Shown here: piece by piece, positions 57,624 through 64,000 of the stretch
Numbering within the stretch: the stretch's first letter is position 1
How the letters are laid out: each line of letters starts with the position of its first letter
Assembly: GCA_963843085.1 (NCBI GenBank)
Contig: CAWJJG010000001.1
Span: 186,001 to 250,000, forward strand
Direction: 5' to 3'
Source: DASUPK01 sp963843085
Lineage (GTDB): Bacteria; Actinomycetota; Thermoleophilia; Solirubrobacterales; 70-9
DNA: 64,000 nucleotides
The notes under the pieces: generated by a model
What the model saw: only the letters and a program-made list of their open reading frames with translations
What the model was told of the DNA's origin: nothing
Databases searched by the model: none
Position numbers and translations under genes: made by a program

Positions 57624-58550
57624 TCAGGCCGCGAGCAAAAGGTCCCGGTCATCCCGGTAGGTGCGGCAGACCTCGCGCAGGATGCCGAGCATCTCCTCCG
57701 CGGCGGGCGAGCGCGCCTCGATCACACGGGTGACGGACCAGACGCGGCGGATAGGCTTGCGTCCTCGAACCGCGCGCAGCTCGATCCCCGGGTGTCCCCC
57801 GGCCAGCTCCGGCAGGATCGTGACGCCGAGGCCGGCCGCGACGAAGCCCTTGATCACCTCGTAGTCCTCGCTGCGGAAGCTGATGTTCGGCTCGAAGCCC
57901 GCGTCGCGGCAGAGCTCGAGCACCTGGTCGCGGCACGAGCTCGGCAGCGCCCCACACAGCCAGTCCTCCTCCGCCAGGTCCTCGATCCGCACCGACTTGG
58001 AGCCGGCGAGCGGATGCCCGGGCGGCAGGGCGACCCGCATGGGCTCCTCGTAGATCAGCTCGGCTTCGACGTCGCGGGCGAACTCGAGCGGGAAGTCGGG
58101 ATAGTCGAAGACGACGGCGAGATCGAAGTCGCCCCGCTTGAGCGCGGGGAACGAGTCCTCGGGCTCGTCCTCGGAGAACTGCAGCTCGATCTTGGGAAAG
58201 CGCTCGCGGAAGAGCGACAGCGCCCTCGTCATGATCGTCGCGCTGGCGGTGGGAAAGCTCGCCAGCCGCAGACGGCCGCCCTCCAGCCCGGCGATCTGCG
58301 CGAGCTCGCGCTCGGCCTCCTCCAGCCGGCACATCACCGCGTCACCGTGGGACATCAGGGCCTCCCCGGCAGGCGTCAACTTCGGCCCCTCGCTGGTCCG
58401 CTCGAGCAGCGAGACACCGACCTCGCGCTCCAACACCGCAATCTGCTGGCTGACTGCGGACTGCGAGAGGTGAAGGGACTCGGCTGCGGCGGAGAAGGAG
58501 CCGCGGGTCATGACCTCCTGCAGGACCCTCAATCGCCTCACGTCGAGCAT
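57624..58550 (-). CDS. LysR-family transcriptional regulator
   Basis: 308 residues. The winged helix-turn-helix is at about residues 4-62 (RLRVLQEVMTRGSFSAAAES, then LHLSQSAVSQQIAVLEREVG). The effector domain (about 90-300) has two periplasmic-binding-like lobes: RLRLASFPTASATIMTRALS, DFDLAVVFDYPDFP, PLAGSKSVRIEDLAEEDWLC. GFVAAGLGVTILPELA is near the end. The ligand is unknown. A 5-bp inverted repeat overlaps its own start codon, which suggests autoregulation, and the 130-bp region to the small rightward ORF may hold the second site. Confidence 0.92.
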   Translation of the reverse strand: MLDVRRLRVLQEVMTRGSFSAAAESLHLSQSAVSQQIAVLEREVGVSLLERTSEGPKLTPAGEALMSHGDAVMCRLEEAERELAQIAGLEGGRLRLASFPTASATIMTRALSLFRERFPKIELQFSEDEPEDSFPALKRGDFDLAVVFDYPDFPLEFARDVEAELIYEEPMRVALPPGHPLAGSKSVRIEDLAEEDWLCGALPSSCRDQVLELCRDAGFEPNISFRSEDYEVIKGFVAAGLGVTILPELAGGHPGIELRAVRGRKPIRRVWSVTRVIEARSPAAEEMLGILREVCRTYRDDRDLLLAA

Positions 58551-58563
58551 AAGAGAAACTTAT
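58549..58563. promoter_or_regulatory. LysR-type palindrome ATAAG-N5-CTTAT at the lysR start
   Basis: ATAAG (58549-58553) and CTTAT (58559-58563) form a perfect inverted repeat that contains a T-N11-A motif and overlaps the first base pairs of the lysR coding region. A second inverted repeat, GTTGAA-N8-TTCAAC, lies at 58621-58640 in the same AT-richer gap. Confidence 0.55.
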
Positions 58564-58680
58564 CAGTCTGAGAAGCAATCCATGTTGCGCTGATACCTCA
58601 CAAAGAGGAGCATCGGTCCCGTTGAAGCGATGAGTTCAACGAGATGAAGAGGTCTTAGAGGAAAAGCGAGAGGAGCTGAG

Positions 58681-58890
58681 ATGGAGGCGCATACAGGAGC
58701 AGTCACCTTCCCACGCGAGTGGTCGCGGAGCCGGCGCCGGTCTCGGCTCGCAGAGATCAGGGCGGCGATTCGCCGGCGGCGAGCAGCGCGCGCGGAGCGC
58801 GCGTACAGCATGCGGGTCAACGGTCCGGACGCCCATTCGGTTCTAGGCTCGGAGCATTCCCACCTGGTTCGCCGGCCGCGGGGCTTCTAG
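58681..58890 (+). CDS. Small Arg-rich protein, divergent from lysR
   Basis: 69 residues from an ATG with GAGAGGAG at a good distance. Nearly a third of the residues are Arg (runs such as WSRSRRRSRLAEIRAAIRRR), with a helix prone to bind nucleic acid or membrane. No family is recognised. Support comes from the Shine-Dalgarno, its place opposite lysR, and a stop that meets the stop of the leftward small gene. A non-coding reading is still possible. Confidence 0.4.
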   Translation: MEAHTGAVTFPREWSRSRRRSRLAEIRAAIRRRRAARAERAYSMRVNGPDAHSVLGSEHSHLVRRPRGF

Positions 58891-59045
58891 GCCGAGGTTT
58901 TCTCCTCGCCGCCGCGTGAGGCGAGGTACGCGCCGACGCCGAGAGCGGTGAGGGCCACGGCCGCGCCCGCGGCGATGCGCAGCTCGCGGCCGTATGCCCT
59001 CCAGAGGAACCAGACGATGGCCCTGCCGATCAACTCGTAGATCAC
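58887..59045 (-). CDS. 52-aa single-helix membrane protein coupled to argG
   Basis: A GTG at 59045 overlaps the argG stop (GTGA) and has AAAGGAGGAG upstream. The product starts MIYELIGRAIVWFLWRAYGR, has one membrane helix (about residues 24-42, AAGAAVALTALGVGAYLAS) and a charged tail GGEEKTSA. The amphipathic N-terminal helix is rich in Trp and Arg. No family is named. The coupling and strong Shine-Dalgarno argue for a real gene. Confidence 0.7.
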   Translation of the reverse strand: MIYELIGRAIVWFLWRAYGRELRIAAGAAVALTALGVGAYLASRGGEEKTSA

Positions 59046-60313
59046 TTCTCCTCCTTTCGGATCCGGTGGGCGAGCCGGCTCTGGAGCGTGAACAGCTCGA
59101 TGAAGCCGGGGCTCGCGTGTTGCGAGAAGTCTCCCCCGGATTCGCCGAACGAAGCCAGCGAGCGGTCATACAGGGCGAACGGGGAGCTCCTCCGGATCGG
59201 AGTGACCGAGCCCCGGTAGAGCCGGAGCGCCACCTCGCCGGTGACGAACTCGTTGACCGAGTCCATGTAGGCATCGAGATCCAAGCGCAGCGGCTCGAGC
59301 CAGAGCCCGGCGTAGCAGAGATAGGCCCAATGGCTCTCGAGCGCGCCCTTGAAGTTGTTCTGGTGGATCGTGCAGACGAGCTTCTCGAGCTCGCGGTGGG
59401 CCGTCATCACGATCTCCGCTGCGGGCACCTCATAGAGATCGCGGACCTTGAGGCCGACAACCCGGTCCTCGATGTGATCGACGATCCCGACCCCATGGCG
59501 CTGGCCCATCTCAGCGGCGCGCTCGAGCAGCTCGACCAGCTCGAGCCGCTCACCGTCGATCGAGACCGGGCGCCCCTTCTCGAACCCGATCGAGACCTCC
59601 TGCGCCTGGTCGGGCGCGTCCTCCGGGCGAGTGACCAGCTGGAAGACGTCATCCGGGGGAGCGGCGTCCAGATCCTCGATGTCCCGTCCCTCGGAGGAGC
59701 GCCCCCAGAGGTTGTCGTCGATCGAGTAGGGCGAGACCTCGGTTCCGCCCTTCACCGGGATGCCGTGCTCGCGCGCGTAGGCGATCTCCTCGTCGCGGCC
59801 CATCTGCCACTCCCGCACCGGCGCGATGATCCGCAGCTCGGGGTCGAGGGTGGCGATCGTGGCCTCGATCCGCACCTGGTCGTTGCCCTTGCCGGTGCAG
59901 CCGTGGGCGATCGTGTCGCAGCCGTGCTCGCGGGCGGCCTGGACGGCCAGCTTTCCGATCAGAGGCCTGCCGAGCGCCGTGAAGAGCGGATAGCCGCCAC
60001 CGTAAAGCGCGTTCGCCTTGATCGCGCGCAGCACGTAGTCGTCGGCGAACTCCTCGCGCGCGTCGACCAGGACGGTCTCGACGGCCCCGAGCTGCTCGGC
60101 CTTGCCGGTGACCACCTCCCACTCTTCGCCCGGCTGCCCGAGGTTGACGGTGAGCGTGACGATCTCGGCGCCGTAGCGCTCCTGGATCCACTTCAGCATC
60201 ACGCTGGTGTCGAGCCCGCCCGAGTAGAGCAGCAGCACGCGACCCACCTGCTCGGGGTCGGCTTGGTAAGAGGCGATCCTCGGGGCCTCGCGCTGATTCT
60301 CATCGGCGGCCAT
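59042..60313 (-). CDS. argG: Argininosuccinate synthase
   Basis: Joins citrulline and aspartate with ATP in arginine synthesis. The 423-residue protein has the N-type pyrophosphatase P-loop VLLLYSGGLDTSVMLKWIQE (about residues 26-45), IAHGCTGKGNDQVRIEATIA (about residue 135) and a block with LWGRSSEGRDIEDL (about residue 207). The last 60 residues form the C-terminal oligomer helix. The ATG at 60313 gives 25 residues before the family core. Downstream it is coupled to a small membrane protein gene. No other arg genes are near. Confidence 0.96.
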   Translation of the reverse strand: MAADENQREAPRIASYQADPEQVGRVLLLYSGGLDTSVMLKWIQERYGAEIVTLTVNLGQPGEEWEVVTGKAEQLGAVETVLVDAREEFADDYVLRAIKANALYGGGYPLFTALGRPLIGKLAVQAAREHGCDTIAHGCTGKGNDQVRIEATIATLDPELRIIAPVREWQMGRDEEIAYAREHGIPVKGGTEVSPYSIDDNLWGRSSEGRDIEDLDAAPPDDVFQLVTRPEDAPDQAQEVSIGFEKGRPVSIDGERLELVELLERAAEMGQRHGVGIVDHIEDRVVGLKVRDLYEVPAAEIVMTAHRELEKLVCTIHQNNFKGALESHWAYLCYAGLWLEPLRLDLDAYMDSVNEFVTGEVALRLYRGSVTPIRRSSPFALYDRSLASFGESGGDFSQHASPGFIELFTLQSRLAHRIRKEEK

Positions 60314-60366
60314 TGAGCCGGGAAGTGTGGCGCTTTCGCTCTGCCGCCGCTGAGAGAATCAGGATC

Positions 60367-60450
60367 GTGAGTCGCTTTACGCGCAACATCGCGATCATGT
60401 TGGTACCGGGCGTCGACCTGGACGTCAAGAGCCGCCGGTCGGCGCCGTAG
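60367..60450 (+). CDS. Possible 27-aa peptide upstream of the diguanylate cyclase
   Basis: A GTG reads SRFTRNIAIMLVPGVDLDVK after the initiator and stops 9 bp before the cyclase ATG. It is placed as a leader ORF would be. There is no Shine-Dalgarno and no family match, so this is weak; the third-position GC is in line with the neighbours. Confidence 0.2.
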   Translation: MSRFTRNIAIMLVPGVDLDVKSRRSAP

Positions 60451-60459
60451 GGAACGCAT

Positions 60460-61449
60460 ATGGAGAATCACGTAATCAGCCCGAGAGGCGCCTGGCGACT
60501 GGGTGGCGCGCTGCTGATCGTCACCGCGGTGACTTCCTACGCGACCGCCCTCTTGCTCGGGGTGCATGCCACCCTGGAGATCGACGCCCTCAGCGCCGTC
60601 ACGGCCGTCATCGGACTGGTGTGCCTGCGCCTCCCATGGGAGAGCGTCGATGAGCGGTGGCTGTTCGCCGTCCCCCTGATCGCAGTGGTGCAGGTGGCGA
60701 TCGACGTCGGCCTGGTCGACTACGTCCTCACGTCCCTCTTCCTGCCGATCGCCCTATACGTCGCCCTCGTCTTCCCGAGCCAGCGCATAGCCGCCGCGTA
60801 TCTCGCACTCATTGTCGTCGCGCTGCTGACACCCTTCGTGTATGCCGCGGAGCCCACCCGGGACACCGCGCTGTGGGTGCTTGTGGTCGGTCCCGCGGCG
60901 ATCTTCGTGGCTGTGGTCACCGGCCGCCTCACGGCCGGGCTGCATACGAGCAGGGAGGCATACCGCCGCCTCTCGATCGTCGACGGGCTCACCGGCGTCG
61001 GGAACTACCGTGCCCTGATGACAAGGTTGAACCACGAAACCGGCCGGCACGCGAGGAGAGACCGCGAATTCGCCCTGCTCACGATGGACCTCGACGGGTT
61101 CAAGGTCGTCAACGAGTCGAACGGCCACCTCGTCGGCGACGCATTGCTGGCAACAGTCGGCTCACTCTTGGACGTCAAGGTTCGCGATGAGGACGGCGTC
61201 TACAGGCAGGGCGGCGACGAGTTCTCCGTGGTCGCTCCCGAAACCGGTCGTGAGGATGCCAAGCTGCTTTCGCGCCGAATCCAGCGGGCTCTGCAAGGCA
61301 TCAAGTCGGGTGAGGTGCGGATCTCGGCCAGTATCGGGACGGCTGTCTTCCCGCATGACGGGTCAAACCCGGCCGAGCTGCTTGATGCCGCCGACCTGGA
61401 CCTGCGCACACGGAAAGCGAATCCGCGCACCGTCTCGCGGTTCGTCTGA
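60460..61449 (+). CDS. Membrane-bound diguanylate cyclase (GGDEF)
   Basis: 329 residues. Five to six helices fill residues 10-160 (a MASE-like membrane sensor). A GGDEF domain follows: SIVDGLTGVGNYRALMTRLN (about residue 168), MDLDGFKVVNESNGHLVGDA, and YRQGGDEFSVVAPETG (about residue 247) with the active-site motif intact. The usual end with ADxALYxAK is degenerate (AADLDLRTRKANPRTVS), and no inhibitory RxxD site is seen. It should make c-di-GMP from GTP at the membrane. A short Shine-Dalgarno (AGGGA) precedes the ATG. Confidence 0.9.
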   Translation: MENHVISPRGAWRLGGALLIVTAVTSYATALLLGVHATLEIDALSAVTAVIGLVCLRLPWESVDERWLFAVPLIAVVQVAIDVGLVDYVLTSLFLPIALYVALVFPSQRIAAAYLALIVVALLTPFVYAAEPTRDTALWVLVVGPAAIFVAVVTGRLTAGLHTSREAYRRLSIVDGLTGVGNYRALMTRLNHETGRHARRDREFALLTMDLDGFKVVNESNGHLVGDALLATVGSLLDVKVRDEDGVYRQGGDEFSVVAPETGREDAKLLSRRIQRALQGIKSGEVRISASIGTAVFPHDGSNPAELLDAADLDLRTRKANPRTVSRFV

Positions 61450-61469
61450 GCGGAATACCGGTGGGGTCC

Positions 61470-61862
61470 CTAGAGGCCCATGGTCTTCAGGATCGGCTCA
61501 GGATTCTCGATCGCGAAGTCCTTGCGAAGGCACTCGGCGATCTCCCGCCCATCGGCGCCGGCCGCCGACATCTGGGAGGTGAGCAGCCGGAGGCCATCGG
61601 GGAGCTCGTTCTCAGTCTTGGTCTTGACCTTTGCCTTGGATGCGGGCATGGGCTTTGAATCGCTCGTGGCCTTGAACCTCCGCTTCGGCGCTGGCCTTCG
61701 GCCCTCGGCTGCCTCGCGTTCCGTGTCTGACTCCAACAGCCGCTGTCGGGCATCCTCGAGAAGCTCGATCAGCTCATCCGACCGGCTGGCGATCGCCCGA
61801 GCCTTGACGATCAGGTCATCCGAGAGGTTTGCCGTCACCCTGCCATGTCCGTTCTCGGTCAC
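61470..61862 (-). CDS. Coiled-coil protein of unknown function (operon gene 3)
   Basis: 130 residues: an N-terminal helix with LSDDLIVKARAIASRSDELI and a following coiled coil (EDARQRLLESDTEREAAE), a basic Lys/Pro linker (about residues 60-80), and a compact C-terminal part LLTSQMSAAGADGREIAECL. Its ATG overlaps the stop of the gene above (ATGA). No known domain is recognised; the C-terminal helix pair could be a protein-binding tag. Cytoplasmic. Confidence 0.65.
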   Translation of the reverse strand: MTENGHGRVTANLSDDLIVKARAIASRSDELIELLEDARQRLLESDTEREAAEGRRPAPKRRFKATSDSKPMPASKAKVKTKTENELPDGLRLLTSQMSAAGADGREIAECLRKDFAIENPEPILKTMGL

Positions 61863-62272
61863 CGGTCGGCCCTCGCCGATGAGAGCTTCTCGGCCAAGCT
61901 CGACCTCTCGAGCTCCGCGCTGATGTGAGCCGTCTCGGCGAGCTGACGGGCGGTCTCGACCTCGAGGATGACCTTGAGGCGCACGAGCTCCTGGTACTCC
62001 GGCGAGGAAGTAACGTCTCCGGAGGAAGGGGCGGTCCGGTCACTCAGCTCGCCGGCCAGCCTGTCGGCCGCCGCGAGCGCGTGCTCCACTCGCTCCGGAA
62101 AATGGGGAATTCCCTGCGTTGGCATTTCGTTTGACCATCGGCATTTGAGGGTGCCGAGCTGAGCAGGGATCGTACGGTCGCCAACCGCGGCTGACATCCG
62201 CAATTTGTCGCAAGCCTGGCGGTGCGGCCCGCGCTTGGACGCATCGACAGGGGACGGACGGTCGTCGCTCAT
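61859..62272 (-). CDS. Coiled-coil protein of unknown function (operon gene 2)
   Basis: 137 residues from an ATG that overlaps the upstream stop (ATGA). The first 48 residues are irregular and Cys-containing; from MPTQGIPHFPERVEHALAAA the sequence is helical with a coiled coil to the end (YQELVRLKVILEVETARQLA). A start at that internal ATG (62125) is possible, but the ATGA overlap favours the longer form. No domain is recognised. Confidence 0.6.
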   Translation of the reverse strand: MSDDRPSPVDASKRGPHRQACDKLRMSAAVGDRTIPAQLGTLKCRWSNEMPTQGIPHFPERVEHALAAADRLAGELSDRTAPSSGDVTSSPEYQELVRLKVILEVETARQLAETAHISAELERSSLAEKLSSARADR

Positions 62273-63252
62273 ACGGGTCTGAAGCTCATGGCCACCGCGT
62301 CCGTCGTACGTCTCGCCTCCGCCGAGGACGGCTTGCCCAATCGCGTGAGGATCAGATAGCTGTACCCGCCGGCCACGAGGACGGTGGCCGACTCGGTCCC
62401 GCCCGGATATGTGACCCGTACGCTCCGGGCCTTCCTGCCGCCCGTTTCGGTGCGTCCGACGGCCGCGACACGCGCCCCCGGATGTCGCTGGAGAAGGAAC
62501 GCCCTCGAAGCCCGCGCGAGCTCGGTATCCGACCGTGCCCCCTGCTCGTAGTAGACCTGCACCTCAGCTCTTCCATTCGCGGCCAACAGGGTCACGGCTC
62601 CTCCGTTCACCCCGGCGCTCCAGCCCCTCGGAACCCCGATGGAGACTCGGTCGGCGAGTCGTCGCTGGTCGAGCCTGGTCTTCTCATGCGGCGGCCTCGA
62701 TTGCCGCTTGGCCGACGGCGCCGGAGCGGTGGGAGTTGCCGTGCTTGGCGGCGGCGCGGTGGGGGTCCCCGAGTTGGCCGACTCGCCACCGGGAACCGAT
62801 CCGTGATCGGAACCGCCGCCGCCGGATGCGATCGCGAGGACGATCAGGACGAGCGCACCTCCGATCAGCCCGGCGATCAGGCCGGGTAGCCAGCTGCGCC
62901 AGTTGATCGATTGGGCTCCGGAATCCCTTCGCCGGGGCTCGCCCTTCTTCCTCGGCGCTGCACTTCTCGCGGATCCTTTCTGGTCGTTCGATGGCGGTCC
63001 CTCTGTCGCACGCTTCCTCCTCGCCGTCCGCTGCGACGAGCTCCGGGACGCCGGCTGATCCACGATCAGCTCCTCATCGGACGCAGCCGGGTATTCGATC
63101 GACTGTCTGCACCCGCCGCAGATGACCCGAACGATCGACCCGGCGGAGTCCTCCCGGCGCTGGACCTCGAAACCCCCGCCACAATCCTCATGCTCGGCGA
63201 GGAAGGTCGAAAGACCCCTCCTGCTGAGCTTTTCCACCCCCGGGTCTCCCAC
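62269..63252 (-). CDS. Single-pass membrane protein with N-terminal zinc-ribbon-like part (operon gene 1)
   Basis: 327 residues. The N-terminal 55 residues hold C and CGGC motifs (HEDCGGGFEV and VICGGCRQSIEYP) that could bind zinc. A basic disordered region follows, then one helix (LPGLIAGLIGGALVLIVLAI, about residues 123-142), a Pro/Thr-rich wall-spanning stretch, and an outer domain (about 215-327) with VSIGVPRGWSAGVNGGAVTL and SYLILTRLGKPSSAEARRTT, similar in outline to LpqN/PsbP-like lipoprotein domains. It could pass a signal across the membrane. The GTG start has TAGGTT 6 nt upstream. Confidence 0.7.
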   Translation of the reverse strand: MGDPGVEKLSRRGLSTFLAEHEDCGGGFEVQRREDSAGSIVRVICGGCRQSIEYPAASDEELIVDQPASRSSSQRTARRKRATEGPPSNDQKGSARSAAPRKKGEPRRRDSGAQSINWRSWLPGLIAGLIGGALVLIVLAIASGGGGSDHGSVPGGESANSGTPTAPPPSTATPTAPAPSAKRQSRPPHEKTRLDQRRLADRVSIGVPRGWSAGVNGGAVTLLAANGRAEVQVYYEQGARSDTELARASRAFLLQRHPGARVAAVGRTETGGRKARSVRVTYPGGTESATVLVAGGYSYLILTRLGKPSSAEARRTTDAVAMSFRPV

Positions 63253-63485
63253 TACGTCAACCTACCGGTCGGCCGCAAGACGGGACCCGGCGGGTCCGCG
63301 CGGGGGCGTATCCCCGCGGCCCGTCGCGGTGCTTCTCGTGCGCCAGTCCCTTGTTCCGACTTCCAGCGGTTATCTCTTCCCTACGTGTCCAGAGCCACCC
63401 CCTGGGGCACGATACAGCCGACCCCGGGCCCTGCGCCTCGCTGAGCGTGGTGGCTGGTTTGGCCAACGATGCGAGAATCCACACC
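63253..63485. other. Divergent intergenic region, 233 bp, with GC-rich inverted repeats
   Basis: Between operon gene 1 (left) and the sortase (right). It holds GGACCC-N3-GGGTCC near 63280-63300 and a GCGCGGGGGCG/CCCCGCGG stem just after it. I see no tRNA, no known riboswitch pattern and no credible reading frame. Confidence 0.5.
63259..63264 (-). promoter_or_regulatory. -10 element TAGGTT of the unknown three-gene operon (leaderless)
   Basis: TAGGTT ends 6 nt before the GTG at 63252. Confidence 0.45.
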
Positions 63486-64000
63486 GTGCGCCGCCTTCTT
63501 CACATCGGCTCGATCATGCTGATCACCGCCGGGGTCTTGGTCCTCGCGGACGCAGGGCTCACGCTGGTCTGGCAGGAACCGCTCTCAGCTGCCTATGGCG
63601 CGTTCAAGCAGGGCCAGGCGGCGGACCAGCTGAATCGGCTCGAATCGCAATATCCGACCGCCGCCGACCTGCAGGCGATCAAGGACGTACCGGGGAGCCC
63701 CGCCAGGGCGAGGGTCCTGGCCGACCGCTTCGAGCCCCACCTCCAGGAGGGCCACGCAATCGGGCGAATCAAGATTTACCGCATCGGGCTCAACATCGTC
63801 GTGATCCAGGGGACCGATACGGCGTCGCTGGAGAAGGGGCCCGGGCACTACAGGAACACGCCGATCCCCGGGCAACCGGGCACTGTCGCCATCGCCGGGC
63901 ACCGGACGACCTACCTGGCGCCGTTTCGCCACATCGACGAGATCCAGAACGGCGACGAGATCCGGGTCGAGATGCCCTACGCCGCCTTCACCTACACGGT
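63486..64000 (+). CDS. Class E sortase, N-terminal part (3' end outside window)
   Basis: The frame runs from a GTG at 63486 to the right edge (171 residues visible). It starts MRRLLHIGSIMLITAGVLVL (a membrane anchor), then a helical spacer. The sortase beta-barrel begins near IGRIKIYRIGLNIVVIQGTD. The run LEKGPGHYRNTPIPGQPGTV and AIAGHRTTYLAPFRHIDEI contains the catalytic His (about residue 140). The Cys and Arg of the active site lie beyond the edge. Class E sortases anchor surface proteins in high-GC Gram-positives, often using LAxTG signals. GAGAAT lies 7 nt before the start. Confidence 0.9.
   Translation, partial: MRRLLHIGSIMLITAGVLVLADAGLTLVWQEPLSAAYGAFKQGQAADQLNRLESQYPTAADLQAIKDVPGSPARARVLADRFEPHLQEGHAIGRIKIYRIGLNIVVIQGTDTASLEKGPGHYRNTPIPGQPGTVAIAGHRTTYLAPFRHIDEIQNGDEIRVEMPYAAFTYT

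Noticed and set aside
63253..63485. GC-rich inverted repeats considered as a structured RNA (SRP, RNase P, tmRNA, tRNA)
   Set aside because: No conserved core of any of these RNAs is present and the region is explained as a divergent promoter region.

Overview
The window is high-GC DNA with dense, short-spaced genes on both strands. It looks like a chromosome segment of an actinobacterium, most likely Thermoleophilia (Solirubrobacterales or a close relative); this placement is inference from gene content. Supporting signs are a deazaflavin (F420)-type oxidoreductase, the actinobacterial SerC type, a menaquinone cluster, an HDOD-LuxR fusion protein, a class E sortase, an Rpf-like wall hydrolase behind a c-di-AMP riboswitch, and an exported collagen-like protein of a type I associate with Thermoleophilia. 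No rRNA, tRNA, CRISPR array, transposase, integrase or phage gene was seen.

Layout. 1-3.2 kb: the tail of an MMPL transporter, a Ddn-like reductase, a decayed SnoaL-like gene, and leuA behind a leucine-rich leader peptide. 3.2-7.3 kb: membrane and secreted proteins and an MDR oxidoreductase. 7.3-10 kb: serC-serA. 10-11.6 kb: DUF4389, cupin and DUF805 genes. 11.7-12.7 kb: ilvC. 12.7-20.6 kb: the menaquinone cluster (menE divergent from menB-menA-x-menC-menD, with menF convergent at the end). 20.6-22.9 kb: ilvB-ilvN. 23-26.2 kb: a repeat-bearing RHH-like protein, a UDP-sulfoquinovose synthase (SqdB) and a DUF2304-GT2 fusion. 26.2-29.4 kb: gatC-gatA-gatB. 29.4-33 kb: DUF4328 (frameshifted), DUF4234 and a GMC oxidoreductase. 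33-35.2 kb: four tandem paralogues of a four-helix membrane protein. 35.3-38.4 kb: pcrA-folD. 38.5-43 kb: rrf2, cysK and cysE, interrupted by a two-gene glycan cassette between 58-bp direct repeats. 43-48.6 kb: VanZ, HDOD-LuxR, gltX/nfo and a lytic transglycosylase lipoprotein. 48.7-54.5 kb: a GAF-GGDEF-EAL protein and dnaE. 54.6-56.3 kb: SixA-like phosphatase and an encapsulin operon. 56.3-60.3 kb: an Rpf-like hydrolase under a ydaO riboswitch, LysR, small proteins and argG. 60.4-64 kb: a diguanylate cyclase, a three-gene operon of unknown function and a class E sortase running off the edge.

Functional themes. Branched-chain amino acid synthesis (leuA, ilvC, ilvBN), serine (serC, serA), cysteine (cysK, cysE, Rrf2 regulator) and arginine (argG) synthesis are scattered as short operons. 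GltX with GatCAB fits the indirect route to Gln-tRNA and possibly Asn-tRNA. Cyclic dinucleotide signalling is represented by two c-di-GMP proteins and one c-di-AMP riboswitch.

Expression signals. About twenty genes have a TANNNT hexamer 6-8 nt upstream of their ATG or GTG, the layout expected for leaderless mRNAs. Others use a clear Shine-Dalgarno. Two small genes appear to start with CTG at a CTGA stop-start overlap. The observations I rank highest are the leuA leader, whose leucine codon run is complementary to the leuA Shine-Dalgarno, the repeat-flanked glycan cassette inserted at rrf2, the encapsulin pair, and the four-paralogue membrane array whose first member carries a histone-H1-like tail.
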